A stretch of 64,000 nucleotides of DNA from Pantoea sp. Lij88 (GTDB lineage Bacteria > Pseudomonadota > Gammaproteobacteria > Enterobacterales > Enterobacteriaceae), in the NCBI RefSeq assembly GCF_030062155.1, contig NZ_CP118269.1, forward strand, positions 682,001-746,000. Reading direction: 5' to 3'. This document shows positions 18,362 through 28,448 of the stretch, one piece after another. A program made the position numbers and the translations under genes. The stretch's first letter is position 1, and each line of letters starts with the position of its first letter. The notes beneath the pieces were generated by a model. The model did no database searches, had not been told where the DNA came from, and saw only the letters and a list, made by a program, of their open reading frames with translations.

Positions 18362-19414
18362 GTGGGTATACGCATTCCCGTCACACTCGGCGCCATTGAA
18401 CCTCTGGCCCTGACACCGTTTAACTCTCAGAAAATTGCCCTGGTATGTGAAGGCGGCGGTCAGCGCGGCATTTTCACCGCAGGGGTATTAGACGAATTTC
18501 AACGCGCCCGATTTAATCCTTTTCATCTGATGCTCGGCACCTCTGCCGGTGCGCAAAATCTCTCTGCCTTTGTCTGTGGCCAGCCCGGCTACGCCCGTCG
18601 TGTGATTACCCGATACACCACCAGTAAACTCTTTTTTGATCCGCTGCGCTTTGTGCGTGGAGGCAATCTGATTGATCTCGACTGGCTGGTCGATATCACC
18701 CGCAGTGAATTTCCGCTGGCGATGAGCAGCGCGGAACAGCTGTTCTCCAGCGGTCGCGAGTTTTACATGTGCGCCTGCCGCAGCGACGACTATACCCCTG
18801 GTTACTTCAATCCCACCGCGGATAACTGGCTGGATCTGATCAAAGCCTCCAGTGCCATTCCCGGTTTTTACCGGCTGGGCGTTAATCTGGAAGGGATCAG
18901 TTATCACGATGGCGGCATCAGTGATGCAATTCCGGTGCGTGAAGCCGCGCGACGCGGGGCCGATACGATCGTGGTGATCCGCACCGTGCCGTCGCAGATG
19001 TTCTATACCCCGAAATGGTTTAAACGGATGGAGCGCTGGCTCAGCACCGGCGCGCTGCAGCCGATGATCAACGTGCTGAATAAGCATGAGCAGAGCTATC
19101 GGGAAATTCAGCAGTTTATTGAGAATCCACCCGATGATTTGCGCATCATTGAAATCTTCCCGCCGCACGTGCTGGCCAGCAGTGCGCTGGGCAGCAGCAT
19201 CGCGGCGCTGAATCAGGATTATCATCTGGGACGACGCTGCGGTCGCTATTTCCTCGCCACGCTGGGCCAGTGGCTGAGCGATGCGGAACCGATGATCTCT
19301 GCGCGTATCGTTACGCCACCTGCGCCGGTTGCCAATGCGCCGGATACCCGACTGATCATCACACCGCCGCTGGCGGACAATGATGCGGATTACGACAAAG
19401 GATCGCTGGCATGA
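18362..19414 (+). CDS. yjjU: Patatin-like phospholipase YjjU
   Basis: The 350-residue protein has the patatin hydrolase layout: oxyanion loop CEGGGQRGIFTAGVLDEF, nucleophile elbow GTSAGA (Ser near residue 60) and catalytic Asp in HDGGISDAIP. It matches E. coli YjjU closely, including the first residues (VGIRIPVTLG), which supports the GTG at 18362. Patatins hydrolyse phospholipid acyl esters; the physiological substrate of YjjU is unknown. Its stop overlaps the start of yjjV by 4 bases (ATGA), so the two are coupled. Confidence 0.92.
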   Translation: MGIRIPVTLGAIEPLALTPFNSQKIALVCEGGGQRGIFTAGVLDEFQRARFNPFHLMLGTSAGAQNLSAFVCGQPGYARRVITRYTTSKLFFDPLRFVRGGNLIDLDWLVDITRSEFPLAMSSAEQLFSSGREFYMCACRSDDYTPGYFNPTADNWLDLIKASSAIPGFYRLGVNLEGISYHDGGISDAIPVREAARRGADTIVVIRTVPSQMFYTPKWFKRMERWLSTGALQPMINVLNKHEQSYREIQQFIENPPDDLRIIEIFPPHVLASSALGSSIAALNQDYHLGRRCGRYFLATLGQWLSDAEPMISARIVTPPAPVANAPDTRLIITPPLADNDADYDKGSLA

Positions 19415-20208
19415 AGTTTATCGACACGCACTGTCACTTCGACTTTCCACCATTCGAAGGGGACATTGCCGCCAGCCTGGCGCGCGCTGCGGAAGCGGGC
19501 GTGGAAAAGATTATCGTTCCGGCTGTCGATGCCAGCCGCTTTGAGCGGGTCTGCGCGCTGGCCGTGGCGCATCCGCCGCTCTATGCCGCGCTGGGCCTGC
19601 ATCCCATCGTCATCGAAAATCATCAGGACGCCCATCTCGACCAGCTGGAAACCATACTGCAACAGCGGCCCCGTAAGCTGGTGGCGATCGGTGAGATCGG
19701 GCTGGATCTCTATCGAGACGATCCGCAGTTTGATAAGCAGCAGCGCTTTCTTGAGGCGCAGCTTAAGCTGGCAAAGCGTTATGCACTGCCGGTGATCCTG
19801 CATTCGCGCCGGACCCATGACAAGCTGGCGCAGATTCTGCGTCGTCACGATCTGCCGCGCCGTGGCGTGGTGCACGGTTTCGCTGGCAGCCTGCAACAGG
19901 CGCAGGCCTTTATTAAGCTGGGTTATGCAATTGGCGTCGGCGGGACCATTACCTATGAACGCGCCAGCAAAACCCGTCAGACCGTCGCGCAGCTGCCGCT
20001 CTCATCGCTGCTGCTGGAAACCGATGCACCCGATATGCCGCTGCAGGGTTTTCAGGGCCAGCCAAACCGTCCGGAACGGGCGCGTCAGGTCTGGGAGGTG
20101 CTCTGCAGCCTGCGGGAAGAGTCACCTGAAGAGATTGCCGATGCGCTTTGGCACAACAGTCAGCAGCTGTTTCAGCTCGATCCCGCTTTCCCGGCGCTAC
20201 GCAGCTGA
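19411..20208 (+). CDS. yjjV: TatD-family metal-dependent hydrolase YjjV
   Basis: The 265-residue TIM-barrel protein carries the TatD metal ligands: IDTHCHFDFPPFEGD at the start, AIGEIGLDLYRDDPQFDKQ in the middle, LHSRRTHDKL, VVHGFAG, and the LLLETDAPDMPL stretch. TatD proteins are metal-dependent deoxyribonucleases or related phosphoesterases in the cytoplasm. It is the last gene before the deo operon; the yjjW and yjjI genes that follow it in E. coli are absent here. Confidence 0.92.
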   Translation: MKFIDTHCHFDFPPFEGDIAASLARAAEAGVEKIIVPAVDASRFERVCALAVAHPPLYAALGLHPIVIENHQDAHLDQLETILQQRPRKLVAIGEIGLDLYRDDPQFDKQQRFLEAQLKLAKRYALPVILHSRRTHDKLAQILRRHDLPRRGVVHGFAGSLQQAQAFIKLGYAIGVGGTITYERASKTRQTVAQLPLSSLLLETDAPDMPLQGFQGQPNRPERARQVWEVLCSLREESPEEIADALWHNSQQLFQLDPAFPALRS

Positions 20209-20241
20209 CCGGTCTCCTGTTCTGCACCCCTTGCACTAAAA

Positions 20242-20257
20242 TGTGATAATAGTAACA
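20242..20257. promoter_or_regulatory. Candidate CRP and/or DeoR site, upstream deo promoter
   Basis: TGTGATAATAGTAACA has the TGTGA-N6-(T)AACA form. It fits a CRP half-site pair with mismatches and also resembles the 16-bp DeoR operator TGTTAGAATTCTAACA of E. coli. A TATAAT hexamer lies 15 bases downstream at 20273-20278, as expected for a promoter controlled at this site. Confidence 0.5.
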
Positions 20258-20351
20258 TTGCACCGGCTGGCGTATAATCGCCATGATTGCATGTAACCTG
20301 AGAGTTCAGTCACTATTTATGTGACGCGATTGCATCATTTTCTTATTCCTA

Positions 20352-20367
20352 TGTGACTACTGGCACA
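20352..20367. promoter_or_regulatory. Candidate CRP site of the deo promoter
   Basis: TGTGACTACTGGCACA matches the CRP consensus TGTGA-N6-TCACA with one mismatch. It lies 98 bases before the deoC start and 18 bases before the DeoR-type palindrome, the arrangement expected for the strong, cAMP-dependent deo promoter known in E. coli. Confidence 0.6.
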
Positions 20368-20385
20368 TATCAGGCCGCTTCAGAG

Positions 20386-20401
20386 TGTTATTATTATAAC
20401 A
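20386..20401. promoter_or_regulatory. DeoR-type operator
   Basis: TGTTATTATTATAACA has the same outer arms (TGTTA...TAACA) and 16-bp length as the E. coli DeoR operator. It lies 48 bases upstream of deoC. A second, weaker copy of the motif is 144 bases upstream, allowing DeoR to bridge two sites as in E. coli. Confidence 0.65.
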
Positions 20402-20449
20402 TTCCGCCGGCAAGCCGGTGGGTTGCACCCCAATCCTTTGGAGAGCCTC

Positions 20450-21229
20450 ATGACCGATATCAAACACCTTGCCCTGCGCGCCCTGAAACTGATGGATTTG
20501 ACCACCCTGAATGACGACGACACCGATGCAAAGGTGATCGCCCTGTGTCATCAGGCTAAATCCCCGGCAGGCAACACCGCGGCAATCTGTATTTATCCGC
20601 GTTTTATTCCGATCGCGCGTAAAACGCTGCGCGAGCAGGGTACTCCGGAGATCCGCATCGCTACGGTGACCAACTTCCCGCATGGCAATGACGACATCGA
20701 CATTGCGCTGGCCGAAACCCGCGCGGCTATCGCCTACGGTGCCGATGAAGTGGACGTGGTGTTCCCGTACCGCGCGCTGATCGCCGGCAACAGCCAGGTC
20801 GGTTTCGATCTGGTGAAAGCCTGTAAAACTGCCTGTGCAGAAGCGGACGTGCTGCTGAAAGTGATCATCGAAACCGGTGAGCTGAAGCAGGAAGCGCTGA
20901 TCCGTCAGGCCTCTGAAATTGCCATCGATGCCGGTGCCGACTTCATCAAAACCTCTACCGGTAAAGTGCCGGTTAACGCCACGCCAGAAGTCGCGCAGAT
21001 CATGATGAACGTGATCCGTGATAAAGGCGTCAGCAAGGAAGTCGGCTTTAAACCTGCGGGTGGCGTACGCACTGCGGAAGATGCTGCGATCTATCTGCAA
21101 ATGGCGGAAGAGACGCTGGGTGCCGACTGGGCCGATGCGCGCCATTTCCGTTTCGGTGCCTCCAGCCTGCTGGCGAGCCTGCTTAACACCCTGGGTCATG
21201 ACAGCGACACCAGCAAAGCGGGTTACTGA
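20450..21229 (+). CDS. deoC: Deoxyribose-phosphate aldolase
   Basis: DeoC splits 2-deoxyribose-5-phosphate into glyceraldehyde-3-phosphate and acetaldehyde, the last step of deoxynucleoside breakdown. The 259-residue class I aldolase shows the Schiff-base lysine in FIKTSTGK, the second lysine in [11 protein letters not shown], and the [11 protein letters not shown] strand. I chose the ATG at 20450 (TTTGGAGAG upstream), matching the family start; an in-frame ATG at 20423 adds residues not found in homologues. It is the first gene of the deoCABD operon. Confidence 0.97.
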   Translation: MTDIKHLALRALKLMDLTTLNDDDTDAKVIALCHQAKSPAGNTAAICIYPRFIPIARKTLREQGTPEIRIATVTNFPHGNDDIDIALAETRAAIAYGADEVDVVFPYRALIAGNSQVGFDLVKACKTACAEADVLLKVIIETGELKQEALIRQASEIAIDAGADFIKTSTGKVPVNATPEVAQIMMNVIRDKGVSKEVGFKPAGGVRTAEDAAIYLQMAEETLGADWADARHFRFGASSLLASLLNTLGHDSDTSKAGY

Positions 21230-21235
21230 TCCCTT

Positions 21236-21256
21236 CAGGCGGTCAATGACCGCCTG
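21236..21256 (+). other. Intercistronic hairpin between deoC and deoA
   Basis: CAGGCGGTC pairs perfectly with GACCGCCTG over the loop AAT, 6 bases after the deoC stop. No T run follows and the operon continues, so it is more likely an mRNA stability or processing element than a terminator. Confidence 0.5.
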
Positions 21257-21292
21257 ATCCCCATCCTGTTTTCCCTGAACCAGGGGGCTACC

Positions 21293-22621
21293 TTGTTCCT
21301 GCCACAAGAAATTATTCGCAAAAAACGTGACGGTCATGCGCTGACGGAAGAGGAGATTCGCTTCTTCATCAATGGCGTGCGTGATAACACCGTCTCGGAA
21401 GGTCAGATCGCCGCGCTGGCGATGACCATCTATTTTCACGATATGTCGCTGCCAGAGCGGGTCGCGCTGACTATGGCGATGCGTGATTCCGGTACGGTGC
21501 TTAACTGGAAGTCACTCGGCCTTAACGGGCCGGTAGTGGATAAGCACTCGACCGGCGGCGTCGGCGATGTAACGTCGCTGATGTTAGGACCGATGGTCGC
21601 CGCCTGTGGCGGATATGTGCCGATGATCTCCGGTCGTGGTCTGGGTCACACCGGCGGAACGCTGGATAAACTGGAAGCGATTCCAGGCTTCGATATCTAC
21701 CCCAGCGATAACCGCTTCCGCGACATCATTAAGCAGGTCGGTGTGGCGATTATCGGTCAGACCAGCTCGCTGGCACCGGCGGATAAGCGCTTCTACGCCA
21801 CGCGTGACATCACCGCCACCGTCGATTCTATCCCGCTGATCACCGCCTCGATTCTGGCGAAGAAGCTGGCCGAAGGGCTGGATGCGCTGGTGATGGATGT
21901 CAAAGTCGGTTCCGGTGCGTTTATGCCCACCTATGAAGCCTCAGAGAGTCTGGCGCAGTCGATTGTGGGCGTCGCCAATGGCGCAGGCTGCCAGACCACC
22001 GCACTGCTGACGGACATGAATCAGGTTCTCGCCTCTTCAGCCGGTAACGCGCTGGAAGTGCGTGAAGCGGTTCGCTTCCTCACCGGCGAGCAGCGCAATC
22101 CGCGCCTGCTGGAAGTGACACTGGCGCTCTGCAGCGAAATGCTGATCTCCGGCAAACTGGCCGCCAGCGACGCCGAAGCGCGTCAGAAGCTGATGACCGT
22201 GCTGGATAACGGCAAGGCCGCTGAGGTGTTTGGTCGTATGGTCGCTGCCCAGCAGGGACCGGCTGATTTCGTTGAACGCTACGACGCTTATCTGCCCGCG
22301 CCATTGCTGAGCAAACCGGTCTATGCCGACCAGCCTGGCATCGTCAGCAGCATGGATACCCGTGCACTGGGTCTGGCGGTCGTGGCGATGGGCGGTGGAC
22401 GTCAGCGCGCCAGCGACAGCATCGACTACAGCGTAGGCTTCAGCGAGATGATCACCCTGGGCGAACGTGCCGATGCTCAGCGCCCGCTGGCGATGATTCA
22501 CGCCAGCAGCGAAGACAAATGGCAGCAGGCCGCCGCTGCGGTCAAAGCCGCGCTGGTGCTCGGTGATTCCGCCCCGGCTGAGACGCCGGTTGTCTATCGC
22601 CGTGTGAGCGATATCAGCTAA
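21293..22621 (+). CDS. deoA: Thymidine phosphorylase
   Basis: DeoA phosphorolyses thymidine to thymine and deoxyribose-1-phosphate. The 442-residue protein matches the E. coli enzyme over its length, with the family signature [16 protein letters not shown], the phosphate-binding KHSTGGVGD and the [12 protein letters not shown] segment. The start is TTG (TTG TTC CTG CCA), preceded by AGGGGG, as in E. coli deoA, which also begins with TTG. It lies 63 bases after deoC. Confidence 0.96.
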   Translation: MFLPQEIIRKKRDGHALTEEEIRFFINGVRDNTVSEGQIAALAMTIYFHDMSLPERVALTMAMRDSGTVLNWKSLGLNGPVVDKHSTGGVGDVTSLMLGPMVAACGGYVPMISGRGLGHTGGTLDKLEAIPGFDIYPSDNRFRDIIKQVGVAIIGQTSSLAPADKRFYATRDITATVDSIPLITASILAKKLAEGLDALVMDVKVGSGAFMPTYEASESLAQSIVGVANGAGCQTTALLTDMNQVLASSAGNALEVREAVRFLTGEQRNPRLLEVTLALCSEMLISGKLAASDAEARQKLMTVLDNGKAAEVFGRMVAAQQGPADFVERYDAYLPAPLLSKPVYADQPGIVSSMDTRALGLAVVAMGGGRQRASDSIDYSVGFSEMITLGERADAQRPLAMIHASSEDKWQQAAAAVKAALVLGDSAPAETPVVYRRVSDIS

Positions 22622-22716
22622 CTGACCAGTAACCGGTGCCAGCGGTGATGCATTCGGGTATACTGATCTGATCGCTTTTTTTTGACTTGTCACGCGCCAA
22701 TGCGCAGGAGACTTGC

Positions 22717-23940
22717 ATGAAACGTGCTTTTATTATGGTGCTCGATTCCTTTGGAATTGGCTCCAGTAAAGATGCCGATAAATTCGGTGACGTGGGTTCA
22801 GATACCTTAGGTCATATCGCCGAAGCCTGTTTTAAAGGTGAAGCAGACAAGGGACGTAAAGGCCCATTGCATCTGCCTAATCTCACCGCGCTGGGTCTGG
22901 GCAAAGCCGCTGAGCTGTCAACCGGCCGCTTCCCGGCAGGCCTGGATCCTGAAGCGAAGATCACCGGTGCGTACGCATACGCCAGCGAACTTTCGTCAGG
23001 TAAAGATACGCCGTCAGGCCACTGGGAAATTGCTGGTGTGCCGGTGCTGTTTGACTGGGGCTACTTCAGCGACAAAGAGAACAGCTTCCCGCAGGAACTG
23101 CTGGACAAGCTGGTTGAGCGCGCAGACCTGCCGGGCTATCTCGGTAACTGCCACTCTTCAGGTACGGTGATCCTCGACCAGCTGGGCGAAGAGCACATGA
23201 AAACCGGCAAGCCGATTTTCTATACCTCTGCGGACTCCGTATTCCAGATCGCCTGTCACGAAGAGACCTTTGGTCTTGATCGTCTCTATGCGCTGTGCGA
23301 AATCGCCCGTGAAGAGCTGACCGAAGGGGGCTACAACATTGGCCGCGTGATCGCCCGTCCGTTTGTGGGTGACAAAGCGGGTCAGTTTGAGCGTACCGGC
23401 AACCGTCACGACCTGGCCGTCGAGCCGCCATCCGCCACCATGCTGAAAAAGCTGGTGGATGAGAAGGGCGGTCATGTGATCTCCGTGGGTAAAATCGCGG
23501 ATATCTATGCCGAGCAGGGCATCACCAAAAAGGTCAAAGCGACCGGTCTGGATGCGCTGTTTGACGCGACGATTCAGGAGATGAAAATCGCGCCGGATCA
23601 GGCGATCGTTTTCACCAACTTCGTTGATTTCGACTCAACCTGGGGACATCGTCGCGATGTCGCCGGTTATGCGGGCGGGCTTGAGCTGTTTGACCGCCGT
23701 CTGCCTGAGCTGATGGCGCTGGTTGGCGAAGATGACATTCTGATCCTGACCGCTGACCACGGTTGTGACCCGACCTGGCACGGCACCGAGCACACTCGTG
23801 AGCACATTCCGATTCTGATCTACGGACCGAAAGTGGAGCCGGGTTCACTGGGATACCGCGAGACTTTCGCCGATATTGGTCAGACAATTGCACACTACTT
23901 TGGCCTGTCCGAGATGGACTATGGCAAGAACATGCTGTAA
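22717..23940 (+). CDS. deoB: Phosphopentomutase
   Basis: DeoB converts deoxyribose-1-phosphate or ribose-1-phosphate into the 5-phosphate, linking the phosphorylases to DeoC and central metabolism. The 407-residue alkaline-phosphatase-superfamily protein has the metal site [11 protein letters not shown] with [10 protein letters not shown] (phospho-Thr region) and the C-terminal [11 protein letters not shown] with [11 protein letters not shown] used the ATG at 22717, preceded by CAGGAG; an earlier in-frame start gives an unconserved lead. Confidence 0.96.
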   Translation: MKRAFIMVLDSFGIGSSKDADKFGDVGSDTLGHIAEACFKGEADKGRKGPLHLPNLTALGLGKAAELSTGRFPAGLDPEAKITGAYAYASELSSGKDTPSGHWEIAGVPVLFDWGYFSDKENSFPQELLDKLVERADLPGYLGNCHSSGTVILDQLGEEHMKTGKPIFYTSADSVFQIACHEETFGLDRLYALCEIAREELTEGGYNIGRVIARPFVGDKAGQFERTGNRHDLAVEPPSATMLKKLVDEKGGHVISVGKIADIYAEQGITKKVKATGLDALFDATIQEMKIAPDQAIVFTNFVDFDSTWGHRRDVAGYAGGLELFDRRLPELMALVGEDDILILTADHGCDPTWHGTEHTREHIPILIYGPKVEPGSLGYRETFADIGQTIAHYFGLSEMDYGKNML

Positions 23941-23966
23941 ATCAGCAATTTAATAAGGATTAAACA

Positions 23967-24680
23967 ATGGCAACCCCACATATTAATGCTGAAATGGGCG
24001 ATTTCGCAGACGTCGTACTGATGCCTGGCGATCCGCTGCGTGCAAAACACATCGCAGAAACCTTCCTGGAAAATGCGGTTGAAGTGAACAACGTGCGCGG
24101 CATGCTGGGCTATACCGGCACCTACAAAGGCCGCAAAGTCTCTGTCATGGGTCACGGAATGGGTATCCCTTCCTGCTCCATCTACACCAAAGAGCTGATC
24201 ACGGACTTCGGCGTTAAAAAGATCATCCGTGTGGGCTCCTGTGGTGCCGTACGTGCCGACGTAAAACTGCGTGATATCGTGATTGGTATGGGTGCCTGCA
24301 CCGATTCCAAAGTGAACCGCATGCGTTTCAAAGATCACGACTTCGCTGCCATTGCTGACTTCGACATGGTGCGTAACGCGGTTGATGCGGCGAAAAACCT
24401 GGGCGTTGAAGCGCGCGTGGGTAACATCTTCTCTGCCGATCTCTTCTACACCCCGGATCCGCAGATGTTCGACGTGATGGAAAAATATGGCATCCTCGGC
24501 GTTGAGATGGAAGCCGCAGGTATCTACGGTGTGGCCGCTGAGTTCGGTGCAAAAGCACTGACCATCTGTACGGTTTCAGACCACATCCGTACGCACGAGC
24601 AGACCACCGCTGCTGAGCGTCAGACCACCTTCAACGACATGATCAAGATTGCGCTGGAGTCTGTCCTGCTGGGTGATTAA
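23967..24680 (+). CDS. deoD: Purine nucleoside phosphorylase DeoD
   Basis: DeoD phosphorolyses purine (deoxy)nucleosides to free base and (deoxy)ribose-1-phosphate. The 237-residue protein shows the high-molecular-mass hexameric PNP features: [14 protein letters not shown] phosphate loop, [18 protein letters not shown] base and ribose site, and CTVSDHI with the catalytic Asp. It is the last gene of the deo operon and is followed by a terminator. Confidence 0.97.
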   Translation: MATPHINAEMGDFADVVLMPGDPLRAKHIAETFLENAVEVNNVRGMLGYTGTYKGRKVSVMGHGMGIPSCSIYTKELITDFGVKKIIRVGSCGAVRADVKLRDIVIGMGACTDSKVNRMRFKDHDFAAIADFDMVRNAVDAAKNLGVEARVGNIFSADLFYTPDPQMFDVMEKYGILGVEMEAAGIYGVAAEFGAKALTICTVSDHIRTHEQTTAAERQTTFNDMIKIALESVLLGD

Positions 24681-24726
24681 TCGGCGTGGCGGGTGACGCT
24701 TCCCGCCTGCTGCCCGATCGCCTGTT

Positions 24727-24757
24727 CAGATCCTCCTTTACCGGAGGATCTGATTTT
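24727..24757 (+). terminator. Terminator of the deo operon
   Basis: CAGATCCTCC pairs perfectly with GGAGGATCTG over a 6-base loop, followed by ATTTT. It lies 46 bases after the deoD stop. Confidence 0.7.
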
Positions 24758-24901
24758 CCCGCCTCGCCGTTCCGGTAACATTCACATCAAATGACACACT
24801 TTTGCTGAGGCTTGTGCATCTTCGCGCTGGCACCTCTGCGATCCCGCTTTATCATAGTGCGCAATAACAGATAATAATTAATCGCCTGATAATGCCCCCT
24901 G

Positions 24902-26773
24902 ATGAACTTTCGTAACTTCGAAGCTGAAGAGAAGCTGTTTGCCCGCCGCGCCGCAATAGCCTTTGCTCTGGTCTGTATCTGTTTCACCATTCTTGGCGTA
25001 AACCTTTATCGCCTGCAGGTGCGCGATCATGGCTATTACCAGACGCGCTCCAATCAGAACGACATCAAAATGATCCCCATCGCCCCGACGCGCGGGCTGA
25101 TTTATGACCGCAACGGCATTCCGCTGGTGCGAAACGTCAGCTGGTACGCCATTACGCTGACGCCTTACAAAATCACCGATATGGATGCCACGCTGCGGGA
25201 ACTGACGCCCATCGTTAATCTGACGCCGGACGAGATCGACACCTTCCGCCGTGCGCTGAAGCAGACCAGCCGTTACAAGCCGGTGGTGCTGAAAGAGGAG
25301 CTGACCGAGGAGCAGGTCGCCCGCTTTGCGGTGAATCAGTTTCACTTCACCGGGGCGAGCATTGAGACCTATCAGGATCGCGAATATCCCTATGGCGCGG
25401 ATCTGGCGCATGTGATCGGCTATGTGTCGAAAATCAACGATAACGACTACAAACGTCTGAATGCAGAGGGCATCGGCGAAAACTATGCCGCTGACCACAA
25501 CATCGGTAAGCAGGGGATTGAGGGCTATTACGAATCGCTGCTGCACGGCAAGCCGGGTTATCAGGAAGTGGAAGTGGATAACCACGGCCGCATTGTGCGG
25601 GTGCTGAAAGAGGTGCCGCCGGTGGCGGGTAAAAACCTGACCCTGACGCTGGATCTGCATCTGCAACAATATATAGAGAGTCTGCTGGCGGGACAGCGTG
25701 CGGCGCTGCTGGTTGAAGATCCGCACGACGGCTCGGTGCTGGCAATGGTCTCCAGCCCCAGCTACGACCCGAATCCATTTGTGAAAGGCATCAGCTATCA
25801 GGCCTACAAAAAGCTGCTGCAGGATAAAGATTTGCCGCTGATTAACCGTGTCACGCAGGGACTCTATCCGCCTGCCTCCACGGTGAAGCCTTACATGGCG
25901 ATGTCGGCGCTGCTGACGCATGTGATTACGCCGCAGACGCAGTTCTTTGGCGCACCGACCTGGACGCTGCCAGGCACGGACCGGCACTATCGTGACTGGA
26001 AAAAAAGCGGGCACGGGATGCTGGATGTGACCCGTGCTATTGAAGAGTCTGCCGACACCTTCTTCTATCAGGTGGCCTTCATGATGGGCATTGATCGGAT
26101 TCACACCATGCTCAGCCAGTTTGGCTACGGCAAGTCGACCGGCATCGACCTCAATGAAGAGTACAGCGGCTTACTGCCGAGCCGGGAGTGGAAGCAGAAG
26201 GTGCATAAAAAGGGCTGGTATCAGGGCGATACCGTCTCCGTTGGCATTGGGCAGGGCTACTGGGTTGCGACGCCTATTCAGATGGTAAAAGCGATGGTGG
26301 CGCTGATTAACAATGGTCGGGTAATCGCACCGCATCTGCTGGAGAAAACCCAGCGCGGCACGCTGGTGGAGAACTACCGTCCGCAGAAGCCCGAGGCGCA
26401 GATTGGCGATCCGCATTCGCCGTACTGGTCGCTGGTCCGCCATGCGATGTTTGGTATGGCTAACGCGCCAAACGGCACCGGTTATAAATATTTCCACACG
26501 GCACCCTATGGCATCGCCGCGAAGAGCGGGACGTCACAGGTGTTCAGCCTGCGCCAGAACCAGACCTATAACGCGAAGATGATCCCGGTGCGGCTGCGCG
26601 ACCATATTTTCTACACCGCTTTTGCGCCGTTTAATGACCCGAAAGTGGCGGTGGCGTTGATTCTGGAGAACGGCGGCAACGAAGGGATTGTTGCGGCACC
26701 TGTGATGCGGGCGATTCTGGATCACATCTTTATTCCGCCGGTGCCAGAAGCACCCGCTCAGGCAACCCCGTAA
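24902..26773 (+). CDS. Penicillin-binding protein 2 paralogue (transpeptidase)
   Basis: The 623-residue class B PBP has an N-terminal membrane anchor (about 18-39), a dimerisation domain with RGLIYDRNGIPL, and a transpeptidase domain. Active-site motifs are PASTVK (Ser326, Lys329), SAD (383-385) and KSGT (541-544), so it should be functional. It matches the PBP2 (MrdA) type, but rodA, which accompanies mrdA, is not adjacent, so it is probably an extra copy. Salmonella has a comparable second PBP2 (PBP2SAL) used in acid; whether this protein plays that role is inference. The ATG lacks a clear ribosome site. Confidence 0.88.
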   Translation: MNFRNFEAEEKLFARRAAIAFALVCICFTILGVNLYRLQVRDHGYYQTRSNQNDIKMIPIAPTRGLIYDRNGIPLVRNVSWYAITLTPYKITDMDATLRELTPIVNLTPDEIDTFRRALKQTSRYKPVVLKEELTEEQVARFAVNQFHFTGASIETYQDREYPYGADLAHVIGYVSKINDNDYKRLNAEGIGENYAADHNIGKQGIEGYYESLLHGKPGYQEVEVDNHGRIVRVLKEVPPVAGKNLTLTLDLHLQQYIESLLAGQRAALLVEDPHDGSVLAMVSSPSYDPNPFVKGISYQAYKKLLQDKDLPLINRVTQGLYPPASTVKPYMAMSALLTHVITPQTQFFGAPTWTLPGTDRHYRDWKKSGHGMLDVTRAIEESADTFFYQVAFMMGIDRIHTMLSQFGYGKSTGIDLNEEYSGLLPSREWKQKVHKKGWYQGDTVSVGIGQGYWVATPIQMVKAMVALINNGRVIAPHLLEKTQRGTLVENYRPQKPEAQIGDPHSPYWSLVRHAMFGMANAPNGTGYKYFHTAPYGIAAKSGTSQVFSLRQNQTYNAKMIPVRLRDHIFYTAFAPFNDPKVAVALILENGGNEGIVAAPVMRAILDHIFIPPVPEAPAQATP

Positions 26774-26795
26774 AAGGGGGCGCTTGCCCCCGCCG
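26772..26795 (-). terminator. Terminator shared by the PBP2 paralogue and the BdlA-like gene
   Basis: GGGGGC-GCTT-GCCCCC forms a strong stem between the two convergent genes. On the minus strand it is followed by CTTTTA, giving a fair intrinsic terminator for the chemoreceptor gene. Confidence 0.55.
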
Positions 26796-26799
26796 ATCG

Positions 26800-28119
26800 T
26801 CAGACCTGAAGCGTTTTAGTCACCTGACCAATGGCGCGCACGACGTCCGTCGCGCCTTCACGGATTTCTGCAATCACGCCGCCGGCTTCCTGGGCCAGCT
26901 GTACGCCCTGATCGGCGCGCTTCAGGTTTGATTCAATTCCTTTCAGTGCCCGGCTCGCCAGCAGATGGTTTTGCTGTACCCGATTTTCGATGTCGGTCGT
27001 CGCGCGGTTGATGTTCGCCGCCAGCGTCCGGACTTCGTTAGCCACCACCGCAAAGCTGCGGCCATGGGTTCCGGCCCGTGCTGCTTCAATCGCGGCATTC
27101 AGCGCCAGCAGGTTGGTCTGATCGGCGATCCGGCGGATGCCTTCCACAATCGCACCGATACGACCGGAGGATTCACTCAGGCCGGTAATATCACCGGAGA
27201 TCCCCTGCAACTCACCGGCCAGGGCGTTCATGGTCTGCACGCTGCTGGCGATTACATCCGCGCCCAGCTTTGTGCTGTGATCGGTTTGCAGCGCGGTGTG
27301 ATAAGCCCGCTGCGCCGCGTCATGCTCCTGCTGATTCTTTTCCACCTGCGCAGTCACATCCGTCGCGAATTTGACGATTTTGTAGAGCCGGCCCTGTTCG
27401 TCGAACACCGGATTATAGGTAGCGCGCAGCCAGACCGTCTCACCTCGTTTATTGACCCGGGGAAACTGGCCTGAGACAAACTCGCCCCGGTTCAGCTGCT
27501 GCCAGAACTCGCTATATTCGCGGCTGTCACGCAGGGCCTGCGAGCAGAAACGACTGTGATGAATACCTTCTACTTCTTCGCGACGGTAGCCCATGGTTTT
27601 CAGGAAGTTTTCATTGGCTTTCAGCACTTCACCTTTGAGGTTAAAGGCGATGACGGCCATCGAACGCTCAATAGCGGTGGTGATAGCGCGCTGCTCCTGC
27701 GCATCGTTGATATGACCGGTGATGTCGGTCGCCAGCTTGACGATTTTAATCACCCGGCCATGGCGGTTCTGCACCGGCACATAGTTGGCTTCGAGCCAGA
27801 TTGGGCGGCTGTTCTTTGCCATGCGCAGAAACTTATTGCTGAAGCTCTCGCCCCGGTTCAGGCGCAGCCAGAAATCCTGATACTCGCGCGACTGAAGCTG
27901 TTCCGGGGTGCAGAACAGGCTGTGATGCTGGCCTTCGATCTCCGCCAGCGTGTAGCCCATGCGCGCCAGAAACAGCGCATTGGCGCTGAGAATGGTGCCG
28001 TCGGGGGAGAACTCAATCATGGCGATGGAGCCGTTGAGAGAGCTCAGCGTAGCGGCTGAGTGTGAGCGCTTCTGCCAGCTATGGCGCGAAGCAATTCCTG
28101 ATGTAATGGTGGAAAACAT
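26800..28119 (-). CDS. Soluble PAS-PAS methyl-accepting protein (BdlA-like)
   Basis: The 439-residue protein has two PAS domains (about 25-140 and 145-262), each closing with the KIVK(L/F)ATD(I/V)T pattern, and a short methyl-accepting signalling domain (about 300-435). The receptor tip is [21 protein letters not shown], the contact site for CheA and CheW. There is no membrane segment, so it senses an internal signal, perhaps redox through a PAS cofactor. This layout equals that of BdlA, which triggers biofilm dispersal in Pseudomonas aeruginosa; the same role here is inference. AAGGA precedes the ATG. Confidence 0.85.
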   Translation of the reverse strand: MFSTITSGIASRHSWQKRSHSAATLSSLNGSIAMIEFSPDGTILSANALFLARMGYTLAEIEGQHHSLFCTPEQLQSREYQDFWLRLNRGESFSNKFLRMAKNSRPIWLEANYVPVQNRHGRVIKIVKLATDITGHINDAQEQRAITTAIERSMAVIAFNLKGEVLKANENFLKTMGYRREEVEGIHHSRFCSQALRDSREYSEFWQQLNRGEFVSGQFPRVNKRGETVWLRATYNPVFDEQGRLYKIVKFATDVTAQVEKNQQEHDAAQRAYHTALQTDHSTKLGADVIASSVQTMNALAGELQGISGDITGLSESSGRIGAIVEGIRRIADQTNLLALNAAIEAARAGTHGRSFAVVANEVRTLAANINRATTDIENRVQQNHLLASRALKGIESNLKRADQGVQLAQEAGGVIAEIREGATDVVRAIGQVTKTLQV

Positions 28120-28341
28120 GGCGATCCTTATTATTAGAGTTGGTCTCGCATGCTATATCGGCAAAACCGCGCCACAATGCAGCCTTTACCGCTCCGCTGA
28201 GTGAAATTTATCCGGCCAGCCGCGAGGTTTATGCGCGAGGTCAGACCCGGTATTTGAGTTGATGGAAAAGCGGTCAGTCGGCGGGATTTTGGTGAAAAGC
28301 GTTTGACGCTGCCGGGCCGCTTTGGTTTAATGCGCCCCGTT

Positions 28342-28417
28342 GCCCGAATAGCTCAGTCGGTAGAGCAGGGGATTGAAAATCCCCGTGTCCCTGGTTCGAT
28401 TCCGGGTTCGGGCACCA
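28342..28417 (+). tRNA. tRNA-Phe (GAA)
   Basis: The 76-base sequence folds as a full cloverleaf: acceptor GCCCGAA pairs with TTCGGGC, D arm GCTCAGTCGGTAGAGC, anticodon arm GGGGA-TTGAAAA-TCCCC with GAA at 28375-28377, and T arm CCTGGTTCGATTCCGGG (ends near). CCA is encoded. It differs from E. coli tRNA-Phe at only a few paired positions. It stands alone and is followed by a terminator; no duplicated 3' end was seen, so there is no sign of an island inserted at it. Confidence 0.97.
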
Positions 28418-28426
28418 TCTTTAAAG

Positions 28427-28448
28427 AACCCGCCTCTGGCGGGTTTTT
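28427..28448 (+). terminator. Terminator of tRNA-Phe
   Basis: AACCCGCC-TCT-GGCGGGTT followed by TTT lies 9 bases after the tRNA. The remaining 270 bases up to the next gene show nothing I can support. Confidence 0.8.

Noticed and set aside
24878..26104. Minus-strand frame of 408 codons under the PBP2 paralogue
   Set aside because: Antisense to an intact transpeptidase gene, with His/Arg/Gln-rich composition typical of a reverse frame and no recognisable domain.
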